A program made the translations under genes and the position numbers. Below the pieces are notes generated by a model. That model was given only the letters and a program-made list of their open reading frames with translations. It had not been told where the DNA came from and did no database searches. A DNA stretch of 64,000 bases from an uncultured Desulfobacter sp. (lineage in GTDB: Bacteria; Desulfobacterota; Desulfobacteria; Desulfobacterales; Desulfobacteraceae), in NCBI RefSeq assembly GCF_963665355.1, contig NZ_OY762229.1:1-64000 (forward strand), written 5' to 3'. Positions within the stretch are counted from its first letter, which is position 1, and the number at the start of each line of letters is the position of its first letter. This document shows, one piece after another, positions 36,083 to 45,075 of the stretch.

Positions 36083-36113
36083 TTTGCTTTTTGCTGGCGA
36101 TTCCATAGGAAAT
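36073..36113 (-). pseudogene. first codons of a second copy of the 37201-38451 gene
   Basis: The minus strand reads an ATG with residues MESPAKSKFLSF, nearly identical to MDSPVKSKFLSS at the start of the DUF4412-like gene, and the upstream TCCTATGG matches as well. Only about 40 bases are left. It marks the join between the truncated receptor and a lost paralogue. Confidence 0.6.
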
Positions 36114-36116
36114 CCA

Positions 36117-36440
36117 CTATTTTTTTACAGGTGGTTTTATAATAATCGATTTTCCCGTCTTGGGATGCACCAGTTTCACTTTGCCGTCACCCAGGTCATG
36201 GATTTCGACAGGGTCGCCCTTCTGTGCCCTGATCCCATGTTTGGACAACAACACCGGGTTGGCAACACTGCCCATCTCAGCCTTGGACGTGATTTTTACC
36301 CCATAGGTTTCATTCATATAGCCGTAAAAATCCTGTACAGTCACATCGATGGCGTTTACCGGGGCCGGGGACAGGGTCTGCAGTATGATCAGGGCCAATA
36401 AAAATATGGCAAGGACAAAGGGGGAGCTAATTTTTTTCAT
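36117..36440 (-). CDS. exported protein of unknown function
   Basis: A 107-residue protein. ATG 36440 follows AAAAGGAGAAAA. Signal peptide SSPFVLAIFLLALIILQTLS ends near VNA-IDVTV. The mature part of about 75 residues has VQDFYGYMNETYGVKITSKA and ends with a short beta-like segment (KVKLVHPKTGKSIIIKP). No domain recognised. It is followed, on the same strand, by nothing for some distance; upstream lies the frameshifted lectin-like gene, also minus strand. Confidence 0.65.
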   Translation of the reverse strand: MKKISSPFVLAIFLLALIILQTLSPAPVNAIDVTVQDFYGYMNETYGVKITSKAEMGSVANPVLLSKHGIRAQKGDPVEIHDLGDGKVKLVHPKTGKSIIIKPPVKK

Positions 36441-36588
36441 TTTTTCTCCTTTTATTTTTTCACCACGAGGGACACGAAGGCCAAAAAGGAATATTGTATT
36501 TCTTTCTTCGTCTCCTTTGCGCTCTTCATGGTTTAAAATCATTGTTTAACAAATTTCAATCGGTCTTTGCCTGTTGCCAGGCAGCCCT

Positions 36589-37103
36589 TTATTTACCCCT
36601 GGCTATCTTTATATTAACCTGGAACATACCGGTATTATAAAAATCCTTTTTAAAAGAACAGTCATTGACACCGATGAACAATGGACCTTTTTTCCGGTTA
36701 GGACCTTATCTTTTCCAATATAAAACATCCACTGGCTGTCTTTACCGATGAGACCTGCGTGGGGATCCAGTCTTAAGGGATCAAAACAGTTTGCCGCATC
36801 ATCCAGCACAAAATCCTTTTCATAGGCTTCCCGTTTGTACCCGGCCGGTGATGTCTCGGAATGGACCTCTCCATTTGGAAAACGAATCTGTCCTGTGGCC
36901 TTTATCGTAATCCGGTCGGACGGTTTTACTACAAAACCGGTATTCAGCCATGCATTATCTGCATTGATCACCATCATCTTTGTGTCGGTCTTCCCGGGTT
37001 TTATCTTTTTAAGAGCCATAGACATAACCAGTGCCGGGAGTGCAATGATTAATAATATTACAGTCAGCATACCAGCAACTTTTACGCTTTGATTGGCTCT
37101 CAT
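36589..37103 (-). pseudogene. PA-IL (LecA)-like galactose-binding-fold protein, frameshifted
   Basis: N-terminal signal/anchor (GMLTVILLIIALPALVMSMA), then a PA-IL-like domain: NAWLNTGFVVKPSDRITIKA, TGQIRFPNGEVHSETSPAGY, DPHAGLIGKDSQWMFYIG. At a run of six A residues (36688-36693) the frame must shift by one to continue with PLFIGVNDCSFKKDFYNTG and MFQVNIKIARGK, which matches the C-terminal strand of this fold. Read without the shift the protein ends in an unrelated tail at 36609. A one-base loss in the homopolymer explains it; phase variation or sequencing error are alternatives. Confidence 0.7.
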
Positions 37104-37200
37104 TTTTTTTATTTCCTTCTCTTATTATTTAGCCGAGGTGCCACACCTGTAACCGGCACCGCGATCTGAATTCCTGTTACAGCTGATGCAGGCATGGAAT

Positions 37201-38451
37201 TTAATTATCAGGTCCGTTGAGCTGCATCATGTAAAAATAGCTGTAATCTCCCTCTATGCCCGGATTCTTTGCCGAAGAAATACTCAGCCGCTGTTCCCCT
37301 TTGCTCAGGTTTATAGATCCCTGGCCGTCCTGAAGATACATGCCCCCATCTTTCCAGCCCTTTGCCGTCAGCTTGTTTTTATAAAATTTAAATACCGACT
37401 CCAGCGGGGTACGGGTTCCCATGGTGACATTGAGGACATTTGTGGTTTTAAATTCAGCACCCACCTTGTCTCCCGGTCTTCTGGGGATTATCTGCCAGAT
37501 TCTGTCTGCGCTTCCCGGGCCTTCATTGGTATCTTTTATCCGGTTCTTGACCTGATTCATGGTCCGCATGAGCTGTGCTTTTTGCTCAGGGCTCATATTG
37601 CCGCCCATCTGCTTCATGATTTTGTTGATATCCATATTTTCAAGATTCCGCTGTTTGGCCTGCTGACTTTTTTCTGAATTTTTCATTCCGCCAGCAGCAG
37701 GATTCGACATGGTCTGGGCATCTTCTTCCTTTTCGTCCATGGCATTTTTCTGTGCCATCATGGCACCAAAATCCATGCCCATGACTGCCATCATGCTGTC
37801 AACTTTCTTGTATCCGGGCATGGGACGGAAAAGTTTTTTGGAAGGTTTCCCGGTCTTGATATTACGCATCTCTTCAATGGCACCATCTTCATCCATGGTT
37901 CTTAAAGGCATATCAAATTTATCACTTTCCCAGACAATCAGTTTGGATTTTATGCTCCTGCCCATGGCTTCAAAACTTGCGACCACTTCTTTTTTCACAC
38001 ACTTGTATCCAGATACCTTTTCTTTGCCCAGCACCTTTTCCGATTCTATATTATCCAGTGCCTTGTAGCCTGCTGAATAATCCTTTTCATCGGCCGGGGC
38101 TTCAAACACCAGTTTTTTATCATGATTATAAAAGTATGATTTTTTCTGTTTTTTCAATATCAGCATGGATAAATTTATTTGGGGGCCTTTGCCCATGCCG
38201 GCACCGGGCAGGCCGTCTATTCTGACGGCATCTTCAGTAACATAGAGTTTGGCTGAATTAATTATTTTCCCGGTTGAATCAATATGTACGTTGTCTGCGG
38301 TAAAGGCATCCACCTTTCCGCCGAACAATGCCCATGCAGACGTTCCAACTGTACATAGGGCAAAGACAGTCAAAACAAACAAAACTACTCTTGTTTTTTT
38401 CTTTTCCTGATCAACCGAGGATAAAAACTTGCTTTTTACTGGCGAATCCAT
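37201..38451 (-). CDS. exported DUF4412-like protein
   Basis: A 416-residue protein. A basic n-region and helix (RVVLFVLTVFALCTVGTSAWA) lead to a LolA-like/DUF4412 domain: DAFTADNVHIDSTGKIINSA, KLYVTEDAVRIDGLPGAG, KSYFYNHDKKLVFEAP and KVSGYKCVKKEV. Residues about 230-300 are a charged, Met/Gln-rich linker, probably helical. A second small domain follows, with TPLESVFKFYKNKLTAKGW, then an SLSKGEQRLSIS-like strand. It may bind a lipid-like or hydrophobic molecule in the periplasm. A second copy once existed at 36073-36113. Confidence 0.65.
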   Translation of the reverse strand: MDSPVKSKFLSSVDQEKKKTRVVLFVLTVFALCTVGTSAWALFGGKVDAFTADNVHIDSTGKIINSAKLYVTEDAVRIDGLPGAGMGKGPQINLSMLILKKQKKSYFYNHDKKLVFEAPADEKDYSAGYKALDNIESEKVLGKEKVSGYKCVKKEVVASFEAMGRSIKSKLIVWESDKFDMPLRTMDEDGAIEEMRNIKTGKPSKKLFRPMPGYKKVDSMMAVMGMDFGAMMAQKNAMDEKEEDAQTMSNPAAGGMKNSEKSQQAKQRNLENMDINKIMKQMGGNMSPEQKAQLMRTMNQVKNRIKDTNEGPGSADRIWQIIPRRPGDKVGAEFKTTNVLNVTMGTRTPLESVFKFYKNKLTAKGWKDGGMYLQDGQGSINLSKGEQRLSISSAKNPGIEGDYSYFYMMQLNGPDN

Positions 38452-38480
38452 AGGAAACCCTCCAAAATCTAAAATATTAT

Positions 38481-38528
38481 CATTGACCTGCTAAAGATAT
38501 AACATGTTGTGTCTTTAGCAGGTCAATG
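38481..38528. terminator. perfect 17-bp inverted repeat upstream of the DUF4412-like gene
   Basis: CATTGACCTGCTAAAGA and its exact complement are separated by 14 bases. No T-run. It lies 30 bases upstream of the ATG, so an operator or an insertion scar is as likely as a terminator. Confidence 0.5.
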
Positions 38529-38687
38529 GAAACTGAGTCAAGATTGAAAAAATGTTAAAACCAACAGGTCCTCTGGAATGGTATCTCAGGTTACTTCACA
38601 GAACCTGAGAATATCCTCGTCATAGGCGAAACAGACTAAATAACTTTTTTCACATGCTTTACGAAGTTTAATTGGGTCTCTTTCTCC

Positions 38688-39541
38688 TACGTTCTGTTGA
38701 CATTTTAACGTAAACATATCAAAGCTGCAGCAAATCGAACAAAATACATATAATTTTTTGCCCATTTTTCAAACCGAGAGAAAACCCGACGGAATTGTTT
38801 CAGCTTGCCAATAAAACGCTCAATAAGATTGCGTTCTTTATAGATATGCTTGTCATATTCCCGGGGTAACTTTCGGTTTGATTTGGGGGGAATAACAGGA
38901 ATAATCTCCTGTTTCTTAAGCTGTTCAATCAGTTTATCTGCGTCATAAGCTCTATCCATCAATGCATATGTAGCCCGTATCCCTTCAATAAGAGTATAGG
39001 CTTGGGTTACATCGGCTGCCTGTCCACCTGTGAGAATGAAATTGAGCGAATTTCCAAGAGCATCGCACATCACGTGAATTTTTGTTGTAAAGCCGCCTTT
39101 AGAGCGCCCAAGAGCCTGATCAGGAAGATCACTAAGATGCTTCTGGGGGGCTCCGGCCGCACAAGCATGTGCACGTACTATAGTACCGTCAATCATAATA
39201 CATTCCATATCTGGATCATCTGAAAAATGGGAATGTATGGCATCCCAAATGCCTTTATCCCCCATCTAATGAAACGTTTGTATACACTGTTCCACTTGCC
39301 CCTGTCTGGTGGCAGTAATCGCCACTGCGCACCACTGCGAAGAACCCAAAGGACTGCTTCAATAAACTTTCGGCAGGATTTTTCCACTCCGCTATAAATC
39401 GTTTTTAGGGTTTTAAGAAATACCCAGATTTTATGCCAAATAAGATCCGTAAGATTCGCGTTTCCCATGGGTTATCCCTCCAGATGGCTAATATTAAGGA
39501 AGGCAAATTATGAATGCTTTAACAAATGTCAACAGAACGTA
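38688..39541. mobile_element. IS5-family insertion sequence (IS427-like), 854 bp
   Basis: Terminal inverted repeats of 18 bases: TACGTTCTGTTGACATTT at the left and its exact complement at the right. The outermost TA on both sides may be a duplicated TA target. One two-frame transposase gene lies inside. Length and frameshift arrangement match the IS427 group. Confidence 0.88.
38705..39468 (-). CDS. IS5-family transposase, two frames joined by -1 frameshift
   Basis: The upstream frame (39193-39468) encodes the N-terminal 91 residues including [19 protein letters not shown]. The downstream frame (38705-39265) holds the DDE catalytic core: Asp in [16 protein letters not shown], Asp in [10 protein letters not shown] and Glu in [18 protein letters not shown]. 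Both frames overlap at a run of five G residues (39259-39263), where a -1 slip joins KRFIRWG to DKGIWDAIH. This is the known expression mode of IS427-group elements, so the element may be active. Confidence 0.88.
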
Positions 39542-39542
39542 A

Positions 39543-41464
39543 GGGTCCGCGCAAAAATAATTTCACATTTTTGAAGGTGTCAAAATGTAATTCCATTGAG
39601 GCAGTATTTCACTTTTTTCAATATTTAATTGCTTCATTTTTTTATCGGATACTCTTTCACCAGTTTCATATTTTTTTCTTACAAAGTGAGCCTTGACTTC
39701 CAGGCCACCCGATGTCGTCTTGGTTGTTCGAATATGCTTCATTACAGTTTCATAACTGATAAGAGGCTTGCCTTTCCAGTTCTTTGAAATTTCAGAAAAC
39801 AAGCGATGCTCTATTGGATTCCATTTTGATGATCCAGGAGGATAATGGCAAACCCTGACTTTTAAGCCATAGTTATCGCACAAGCTTTTTTGCAGTCGAT
39901 ATTTCCATACTCTTGAACGTGCACTGTTGCTACCGCCACTATCGGCTAAAATGAGAATCTTATCAGAGGCGGGGTATCGCTTTTTTCCCTCGGTTCTCCA
40001 CCATGTCTCAATTGAATCAACGGCAAACGCTGGGGTGTCATGTGTAGTTCCTACAAAGACAGTGCCCTGATTCATTTGGGTATCATAGATGCCATATGGA
40101 ATCGCTTTGCCATCAGCATCTGATGGAAAGTCATGGTCTTTTACCAATACAGGTTCCTTTTCCCAGCTGCTGCCCGCGTTTTTAAAGTTTCCAATTAATT
40201 CTTTTTTTTTTCGTATCAACGCTGATTACCGGGTTCCCGGCTTTTGCATATTGTTCTCTTTTTTTCTCAATACGCTTGAACTGACAATCGCGATCATGCG
40301 GATCCGGAGGGTTCTTATTACCGCATTCGACGCTTTTATGGTTGACTCTCAATGAGTATTTCATGTTTTTCAATAGCCTTGCGATTGTATTGGGGCTCAC
40401 GCTGATATCGATCGAATTTAACTCGGCAGCGATTTTTTGAGTCGTTTTCCGGGTCCATTTTAAACCGGTTATTGGCTCCCCCGCTGTTTCGTATTTCATC
40501 AATCTTTCGATTTCTTTGATGACTTTTGGAGTTTTTTTTCAACCGGCTTGCGACCGGCGCCCTTTTTTCGAGTTCCTTCTAATTCAACGCTATCGGTAAA
40601 AAGCTCTGTGCGTCCCCTTGCAACGGTATGGACATCAAGCCCGAGCAGGTCGGCAATTTTTTTATCACCGCCATGGCCTATTTTAACGGATTCCAAACCG
40701 GCGTATAGACGCCTCTGTTTTTCATCAAGTAAACTGAAAAACAATATGATGGCCGCCTTGAGTTCATTGGAATGCCTATCAATCTCTGAGGTTACCTCGA
40801 AAGGGATGCCGGCAACTTGATCTTTACGGTTAAGCCGCTGACTTTTAGATTTTTTGGGGGCGTTGGAAAAATATACATAAACTTTTTCGATTCGTTCACG
40901 GTCAATACGATTTTTTTTGTAAAGATTTAAAAGTGCCTGTTTGACTTCGACATGAAGAATGCTTTCCATTTCTTTTGCAGAATATCCGGCGCTTGAATTG
41001 TCGATAAAATCTTTAACCGTTTCTACCAAATTGCCATATTTTGAAAACCACACAGATTGATGGGACCAAAGGCCAAAATCATCAAAATCTGCGATATCGA
41101 AAAGGCTATAATACTTGCCCCTATGGGAATAACTTGAAATGTATTCTAAATCTTTAAGCTTTCGAAATATCGTCATCGTACTATTTGTTTTCAATGCAGC
41201 TTTCATTTCTGACAATATTGCGATTTTATTACCCTTTAATAGCCCTTCGAGAATCGATTCATCAATTTTTTTCGGTGCCATATATGGTATAGTTCCCCCT
41301 GTTATGTGTTATTTAGGGTTAAAAATACCAAATAAAGCGCCGCAATGTCAATAGTTAATTTTGTAATGTGTTCAAAATGTTATATACGACAACTGGATCC
41401 ATTCAGCATTGTGTTAAATGGTATAGTTCTTCCAATATATGTTAAATTATTTTTGCGCGGACCC
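39543..41464. mobile_element. ISAzo13-family insertion sequence, 1922 bp
   Basis: Perfect 21-base terminal inverted repeats: GGGTCCGCGCAAAAATAATT plus T at the left, the complement at 41444-41464. TAA flanks both ends as a probable 3-bp target duplication. It is inserted directly against the right end of the IS5-family element and disrupts a PAS-domain gene. Confidence 0.88.
39563..41281 (-). CDS. ISAzo13-family transposase in three frames
   Basis: The three pieces are 40499-41281 (N-terminal DNA-binding part ending GAGRKPVEKK), 40182-40502 (TAGEPITGLKWTRKTTQKIA, RLLKNMKYSLRVNHK and VISVDTKKK) and 39563-40219 (ELIGNFKNAGSSWEKEP, ILADSGGSNSARSRVWK and HYPPGSSKWNPIEHRLFSEI). Catalytic Asp-Asp-Glu are in VDT, LADSGG and NPIEHR. 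The first join falls on a run of eight A (40532-40539), one short of in-frame; the second falls on a run of ten A (40202-40211), one too many. Slippage on both runs would rebuild one protein; otherwise it is a pseudogene. Confidence 0.82.
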
Positions 41465-41740
41465 TAAGATCAATTCAACAGAAGGGCTGATATAGGTGAA
41501 GACACCGTTTTCATCCTGGGAATAAAAGAAATATTCTCGTCTGAGGGATTCAACAATCCGTTTATATTTTTGTTCGCTCTGTTTCAATTTCTGACGTTCA
41601 TATTCAAGGTCCCTGATTTTTTTATCAAACTTTCTGGCAAGGACATCGTTATATTCCAGTTCAAGATTGATTTTGATGAGGCCAAGCAGGTGATCAAGGC
41701 CATTGATCTGGGATTGATTTAAGAATAAAAAGTGTACGAA
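41465..41740 (-). pseudogene. PAS-domain sensor protein fragment cut by ISAzo13-like element
   Basis: A minus-strand fragment with a helical, coiled-coil-like stretch (ARKFDKKIRDLEYERQKLKQ) leading to the first half of a PAS domain (KRIVESLRREYFFYSQDENG, VFTYISPSVELILG), as in hybrid histidine kinases. The reading continues up to the element's terminal repeat and is lost there. The 5' side is also incomplete, since a terminator lies right before it. The rest of the gene was not found left of the IS5-family element. Confidence 0.7.
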
Positions 41741-41748
41741 TGTTAAAA

Positions 41749-41783
41749 CAAAAGGCATGGCTGAAAAACAGCCATGCCTTTTG
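41749..41783. terminator. rho-independent terminator after the PEP-CTERM gene
   Basis: CAAAAGGCATGGCTG, a five-A loop, then the exact complement CAGCCATGCCTTTTG. On the minus strand it follows the PEP-CTERM gene by 20 bases. Confidence 0.85.
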
Positions 41784-41803
41784 TATGAATTAACATTTTA
41801 TAA

Positions 41804-42424
41804 TCAGATTTTTTTTCTGGTTATTCCTGACAAACCCAGCAAACCCAGGCCAAACAGCAGCATGGTCGTTGGTTCAGGGACAACTGAAGGAGGCATGCTT
41901 TCATAGGAAAGCGTAAAATTCCTGATCTCGACTTCATTTATATTGCTTCCGACAGAACCAATGGTAAAGGCAAGGGTATTGCCAGTCATTCTCAGGTCTT
42001 CATCTCTAAAGAACCAGCTTTGGTCCACCCAGCCTTGATTATTGCCGTTTTCTAAACCCAGGCCTCCGGATTGCACAAATGGTGTCAAGGCAGTTCCATT
42101 GACTGAGAAGAAAGTTTCATATGGCGGTGTTAAATCAGGCCTGGAGCCATAATGCTGAATGGAAAAGACGACAGACTGTCCTGAAACAGGTGTCTCAGTC
42201 AGGTCAAATGTTCTTGAAATTGAAGTAATGCCGCCGTAATCCAGTGTACTGTCGGAAAAAGCAACAGTCGTAGACGTCTGGTCACCAAACCGGATGACGC
42301 CGTCGTTTTCGCTTGTTTCGAACGGGGCAATCAAATCAATTGTCGCCGCAGTGGCTGAACTGTGGAAAGCAACGATTCCAGCCAGTAACAGGGTAAATAA
42401 AAGAAACTTTTTTTTCAACATCAA
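41804..42424 (-). CDS. PEP-CTERM sorting-domain protein
   Basis: An exported protein of 206 residues. Signal peptide KKKFLLFTLLLAGIVAFHSS ends at ATAA. The mature domain is beta-rich with DLIAPFETSENDGVIRFGDQ and a probable jelly-roll. The C-terminus has the canonical sorting signal VPEPTTMLLFGLGLLGLSG followed by ITRKKI, recognised by exosortase (XrtA/EpsH), which anchors or releases proteins with the exopolysaccharide system. ATG follows AAGGAGGCCCATTG. No exosortase is in the window. An isolated second PEP-CTERM tail occurs at 44425-44494. Confidence 0.88.
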   Translation of the reverse strand: MMLKKKFLLFTLLLAGIVAFHSSATAATIDLIAPFETSENDGVIRFGDQTSTTVAFSDSTLDYGGITSISRTFDLTETPVSGQSVVFSIQHYGSRPDLTPPYETFFSVNGTALTPFVQSGGLGLENGNNQGWVDQSWFFRDEDLRMTGNTLAFTIGSVGSNINEVEIRNFTLSYESMPPSVVPEPTTMLLFGLGLLGLSGITRKKI

Positions 42425-42902
42425 TGGGCCTCCTTGTTTTTAATGAAAAATTTGCATCGTCTTCAATCCTAATTGAATCTACGCAAAAAAGGTGCCAGAT
42501 ATCAAAACAGGGAAGAGTCCCAATGGAAGCGATTTACGATAAAATTATTACCTGTTTTCACAGAAGAAAAGGTAATAATTTGGAGAAAAAAAGGTAATAA
42601 TTTGGGTAAAAAAGTTCTTAAAGATTGTAAATTAATAGGAAGTTGCTTTTTGCCAAGCAAGGTATAACAAAAGTTGAACAGATGCGCAAACGTCTGAAAT
42701 ATGGCCCCAACCGGGCACGGCCACAACATGTTGTGGCCGTGCCCGGTTGGGGCCTCGCCGCATGAACGATGGTTGGGGGGCAGAAACAAGCCCCAAGAGA
42801 GAAAATAAAAAATCAGGCCTTGATCCACTTAAAAATCGTTGAACAGCTATCTTTTGGACTATTTTTGAGCATACCCCGCCAGAAATCCCCCAAAACGCAA
42901 AA
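42425..42902. other. gene-free stretch with repeats
   Basis: Holds a two-copy tandem of AAAAGGTAATAATTTGG (42567 and 42589), the dispersed repeat 42631-42754 with its palindrome, and about 150 bases up to the IS91-type fragment. No coding sequence recognised. Confidence 0.5.
42631..42754 (+). repeat. 124-bp repeat ending in a perfect 52-bp palindrome
   Basis: Begins ATAGGAAGTTGCTTTTTG and ends with the palindrome 42703-42754, whose arms start GGCCCCAACCGGGCACGGCC and meet at ACA/TGT with no loop. A diverged copy at 63279-63375 carries only the left arm and is followed by a group II intron. As RNA it would be an extreme GC-rich hairpin. Confidence 0.85.
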
Positions 42903-42903
42903 A

Positions 42904-43614
42904 TTAATGATATCCGTCGGCAGGGATTTGAGAATCGGAAAAGTCGTAAACCAAATCAGGAATAAAATCAGAAATATCGGATTTCGGCGGATCATGGTTG
43001 TGTATATCCCAAAGTTCAAGATGTCGTAAAATTTTTTCGATAAGGTATAGTTCTTCAATGAAAGCGATTATTTTCATGGAACCCTTGCATTTGGGGCATA
43101 TAAGAGGATTAACTTCATAAATTTTCTGAATTAAGCGTGCCCAATTCTGCCGTGATTCTTTAGAAGTCATTTCATTTGGCATGATTGCAGGAATAATGTC
43201 ATCTGTTTTAGCTTTTTTTCTCATACCTCTGGATTTATTCGAGTACCAGCCGTAGTACCTCACCATTTGTTCATATCTGTCGGGTATATGTGTCACCAAT
43301 CTGGCAAGCCAGTCCAAGGCATCGAAAACTTCCTGATCTTTACCATTTTTTGAAGTGTAAACCACTTTAGCAACACCATCTGAGGACTCTTGAGCTGGGA
43401 TATAAACCAATCGATCCTGGGAAAAGCAGGCTCTGATGATGTAACGGGCCAAATTACCAAGACTGGTTGAATCTGAAGTTGTAATACGCTCACCAATATA
43501 AACATTAAATCCGGAATGATGCCAGGATAGCATGTTTTCGATAATTGCATCATTGATTTTACCCTCCTTCTTAAGCATTTTTAAAACCTCATACCGAAAA
43601 ACTTCTTCTACAAG
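42904..43614 (-). pseudogene. IS91-type transposase, C-terminal fragment
   Basis: Minus-strand frame with FRYEVLKMLKKEGKINDAII, SWHHSGFNVYIGERI, LARYIIRACFSQDRLVYIPA, VTHIPDRYEQMVRYYGWYSN, KSRGMRKKA and the zinc-ribbon-like PLICPKCKGSMKIIAFIEE. This is the C-terminal half of a Y1/Y2-type IS91-family transposase. The N-terminal half with the HUH nuclease is absent: upstream of about 43614 the frame continues only as the antisense of a regulator fragment. Non-functional. Confidence 0.8.
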
Positions 43615-44494
43615 GGCAGCGCATATCCTGGCATGCGCCGGCCAGACGGAAGAAGCCATCGCACTGGCAAAATCCGCTGCTGACTGGCCTCTGCTGTGCA
43701 AACTCATCAACCTGCAGGCGCCCGCCATGTTTGCTCAGCAGCGCTTTCAGCAGCTGGAGCAGTGGTTTAAACAACTGCCGTCAGAAGTGCTCGCCTCTTC
43801 TCCCTGGTCTCTCTACTGGCTCGGTTCCTGCCGCCGCCCCTTTGATGAGCGGGAAAGCGGCAGCCACTTTGCGGCAGCCTACACTGGCTTCAACAAATCA
43901 TTGGATCCGTGGATTGAGGAATTGAACGAGATGGTCAGCGATACCCCGGCCTATCCATCCGCCACGACAAAGGCAATGGTGGTGCTGGCTATGCTCGGCG
44001 GCCTGCTTTTCCGCATGCCCCAACATCCTGCCATGGGGCGCTGGGAAGCGCATGCTGAACGGCTCCTCCGGGATGAAGAGGTTGATATCTCACTTCGCAT
44101 GGATATCGGAAATGTGCTGGTGCATTGGCAATACTGGAAAGGCGACCTGGCCGCTGCCACACACACCACCGATATCCTGGCCCGGCTCGTCGATGCCGGC
44201 GGATCTGCCACCCTGCCCCGGCTGCTCTCCGCGATGAATCATGCCATTCACGATTGGCATACCGCTGACTTTGACCGCTGCCTGAACATCATTGACAGTG
44301 GACTGGCATTGGCGGCGCAGGTGGGCATTTATATAATGGATGACCGGTTGATAGCGCAAAGCGTTTATGGCAGCCTGTCACGAGATGACCTGCCGACCGT
44401 CAGGCGATTACTCGATTCGACGGCCACCATACTGCTTTTGGGCGCAGGACTTGGCAGTATGGCCTTGGTCCGCCGGAAAAAAACCATCAGATAA
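43615..44494 (+). pseudogene. chimera of LuxR/MalT-type regulator fragment and PEP-CTERM tail
   Basis: From 43615 to about 44420 the frame encodes a helical TPR-like middle section typical of large MalT/LuxR ATPase regulators: HILACAGQTEEAIALAKSAA, FQQLEQWFKQLPSEVL and FDRCLNIIDSGLALAAQVG. Both the ATPase start and the LuxR helix-turn-helix end are gone. In the same frame the last 23 residues are TATILLLGAGLGSMALVRRK plus TIR, a PEP-CTERM anchor with its Arg-rich end. The left end abuts the IS91-type fragment. GC content here is visibly higher than in neighbours. No start codon with a ribosome-binding site is evident. Confidence 0.7.
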
Positions 44495-44541
44495 CGAAAA
44501 GCATTTTATCAGTAGTTCCGCCCGTAAAGATACCGGGATTG

Positions 44542-44890
44542 TTAAATTTTGATATGCTGTAGTTGGTTCAAGATTGTTTTCGGCCTGTCCAGAAGATCCT
44601 GGTGGGTCCCCTGCTCTATTATCCTGCCCTTATCCATGACAATGACCTGGTCGGCATTGGCAATGGTGGAGAGCCTGTGGGCGATGACAAAACTTGTGCG
44701 GCCGCGCATTAATTGGTCCAGTGCCTGCTGGATAAATACTTCGGTGCGGGTGTCAACGGAACTTGTTGCTTCATCCAGTACCAGGATGGCCGGGTCGGAA
44801 AGGATGGCCCGGGCAATTGCCAGAAGCTGGCGTTGGCCTTCGGAAAGATTTGACCCCTGCTCGGAAATCCGGGTGGCGTACCTCTGGGGC
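44542..44890 (-). pseudogene. ABC exporter nucleotide-binding domain, 3' fragment
   Basis: Minus strand reads YATRISEQGSNLSEGQRQLL, AIARAILSDPAILVLDEATS, SVDTRTEVFIQQALDQLMRG, FVIAHRLSTIANADQVIVMD and ends DRPKTILNQLQHIKI then stop. Signature, Walker B, D-loop and switch His are all there; Walker A and the membrane part are missing. It belongs to the MsbA-like exporter group. The left break at about 44890 falls in a sequence without coding sense. Confidence 0.85.
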
Positions 44891-44983
44891 AGGCGAGGGT
44901 TCTATAATGTTGAGGGCTCAAGACTAAAAATACATCTTGGATATAGTTGGAGCCCAGTGCCCCGCACCCTGACCAGGGAGCTA

Positions 44984-45070
44984 ATAAGGGACAGACCAAG
45001 ATTAATTTGCCGAAGCTGGGCGTAAACGTGGAGGGTGCAAATAGGAAAGGAAACGTGGTCTGTCCCCTAT
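44984..45070. repeat. REP-like inverted repeat (AATAAGGGACAGACCA)
   Basis: AATAAGGGACAGACCA at the left and TGGTCTGTCCCCTATT at the right, imperfectly complementary (one base extra), flank about 55 bases with GGGCGTAAACGTGGAGGG. Such GGGACAGACC ends are common in elements mobilised by REP-associated tyrosine transposases; that link is from general knowledge, no such transposase is intact here. Confidence 0.5.
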
Positions 45071-45075
45071 TTATT

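Noticed and set aside
38590-38687. Short minus-strand frame (KSYLVCFAYDEDILRF) beside the IS5-family element, with some likeness to the end region of the IS1634-type element at 53990
   Set aside because: The resemblance is limited to about 25 bases with gaps and no protein family could be named, so it is not listed as a gene fragment.
42640-42760. Integron attC site idea for the palindrome repeat
   Set aside because: GTTGAAC is present once, but the partner RYYYAAC and the usual bulged inverted repeat are missing, the second copy lacks the motif, and there are no gene cassettes or integrase.
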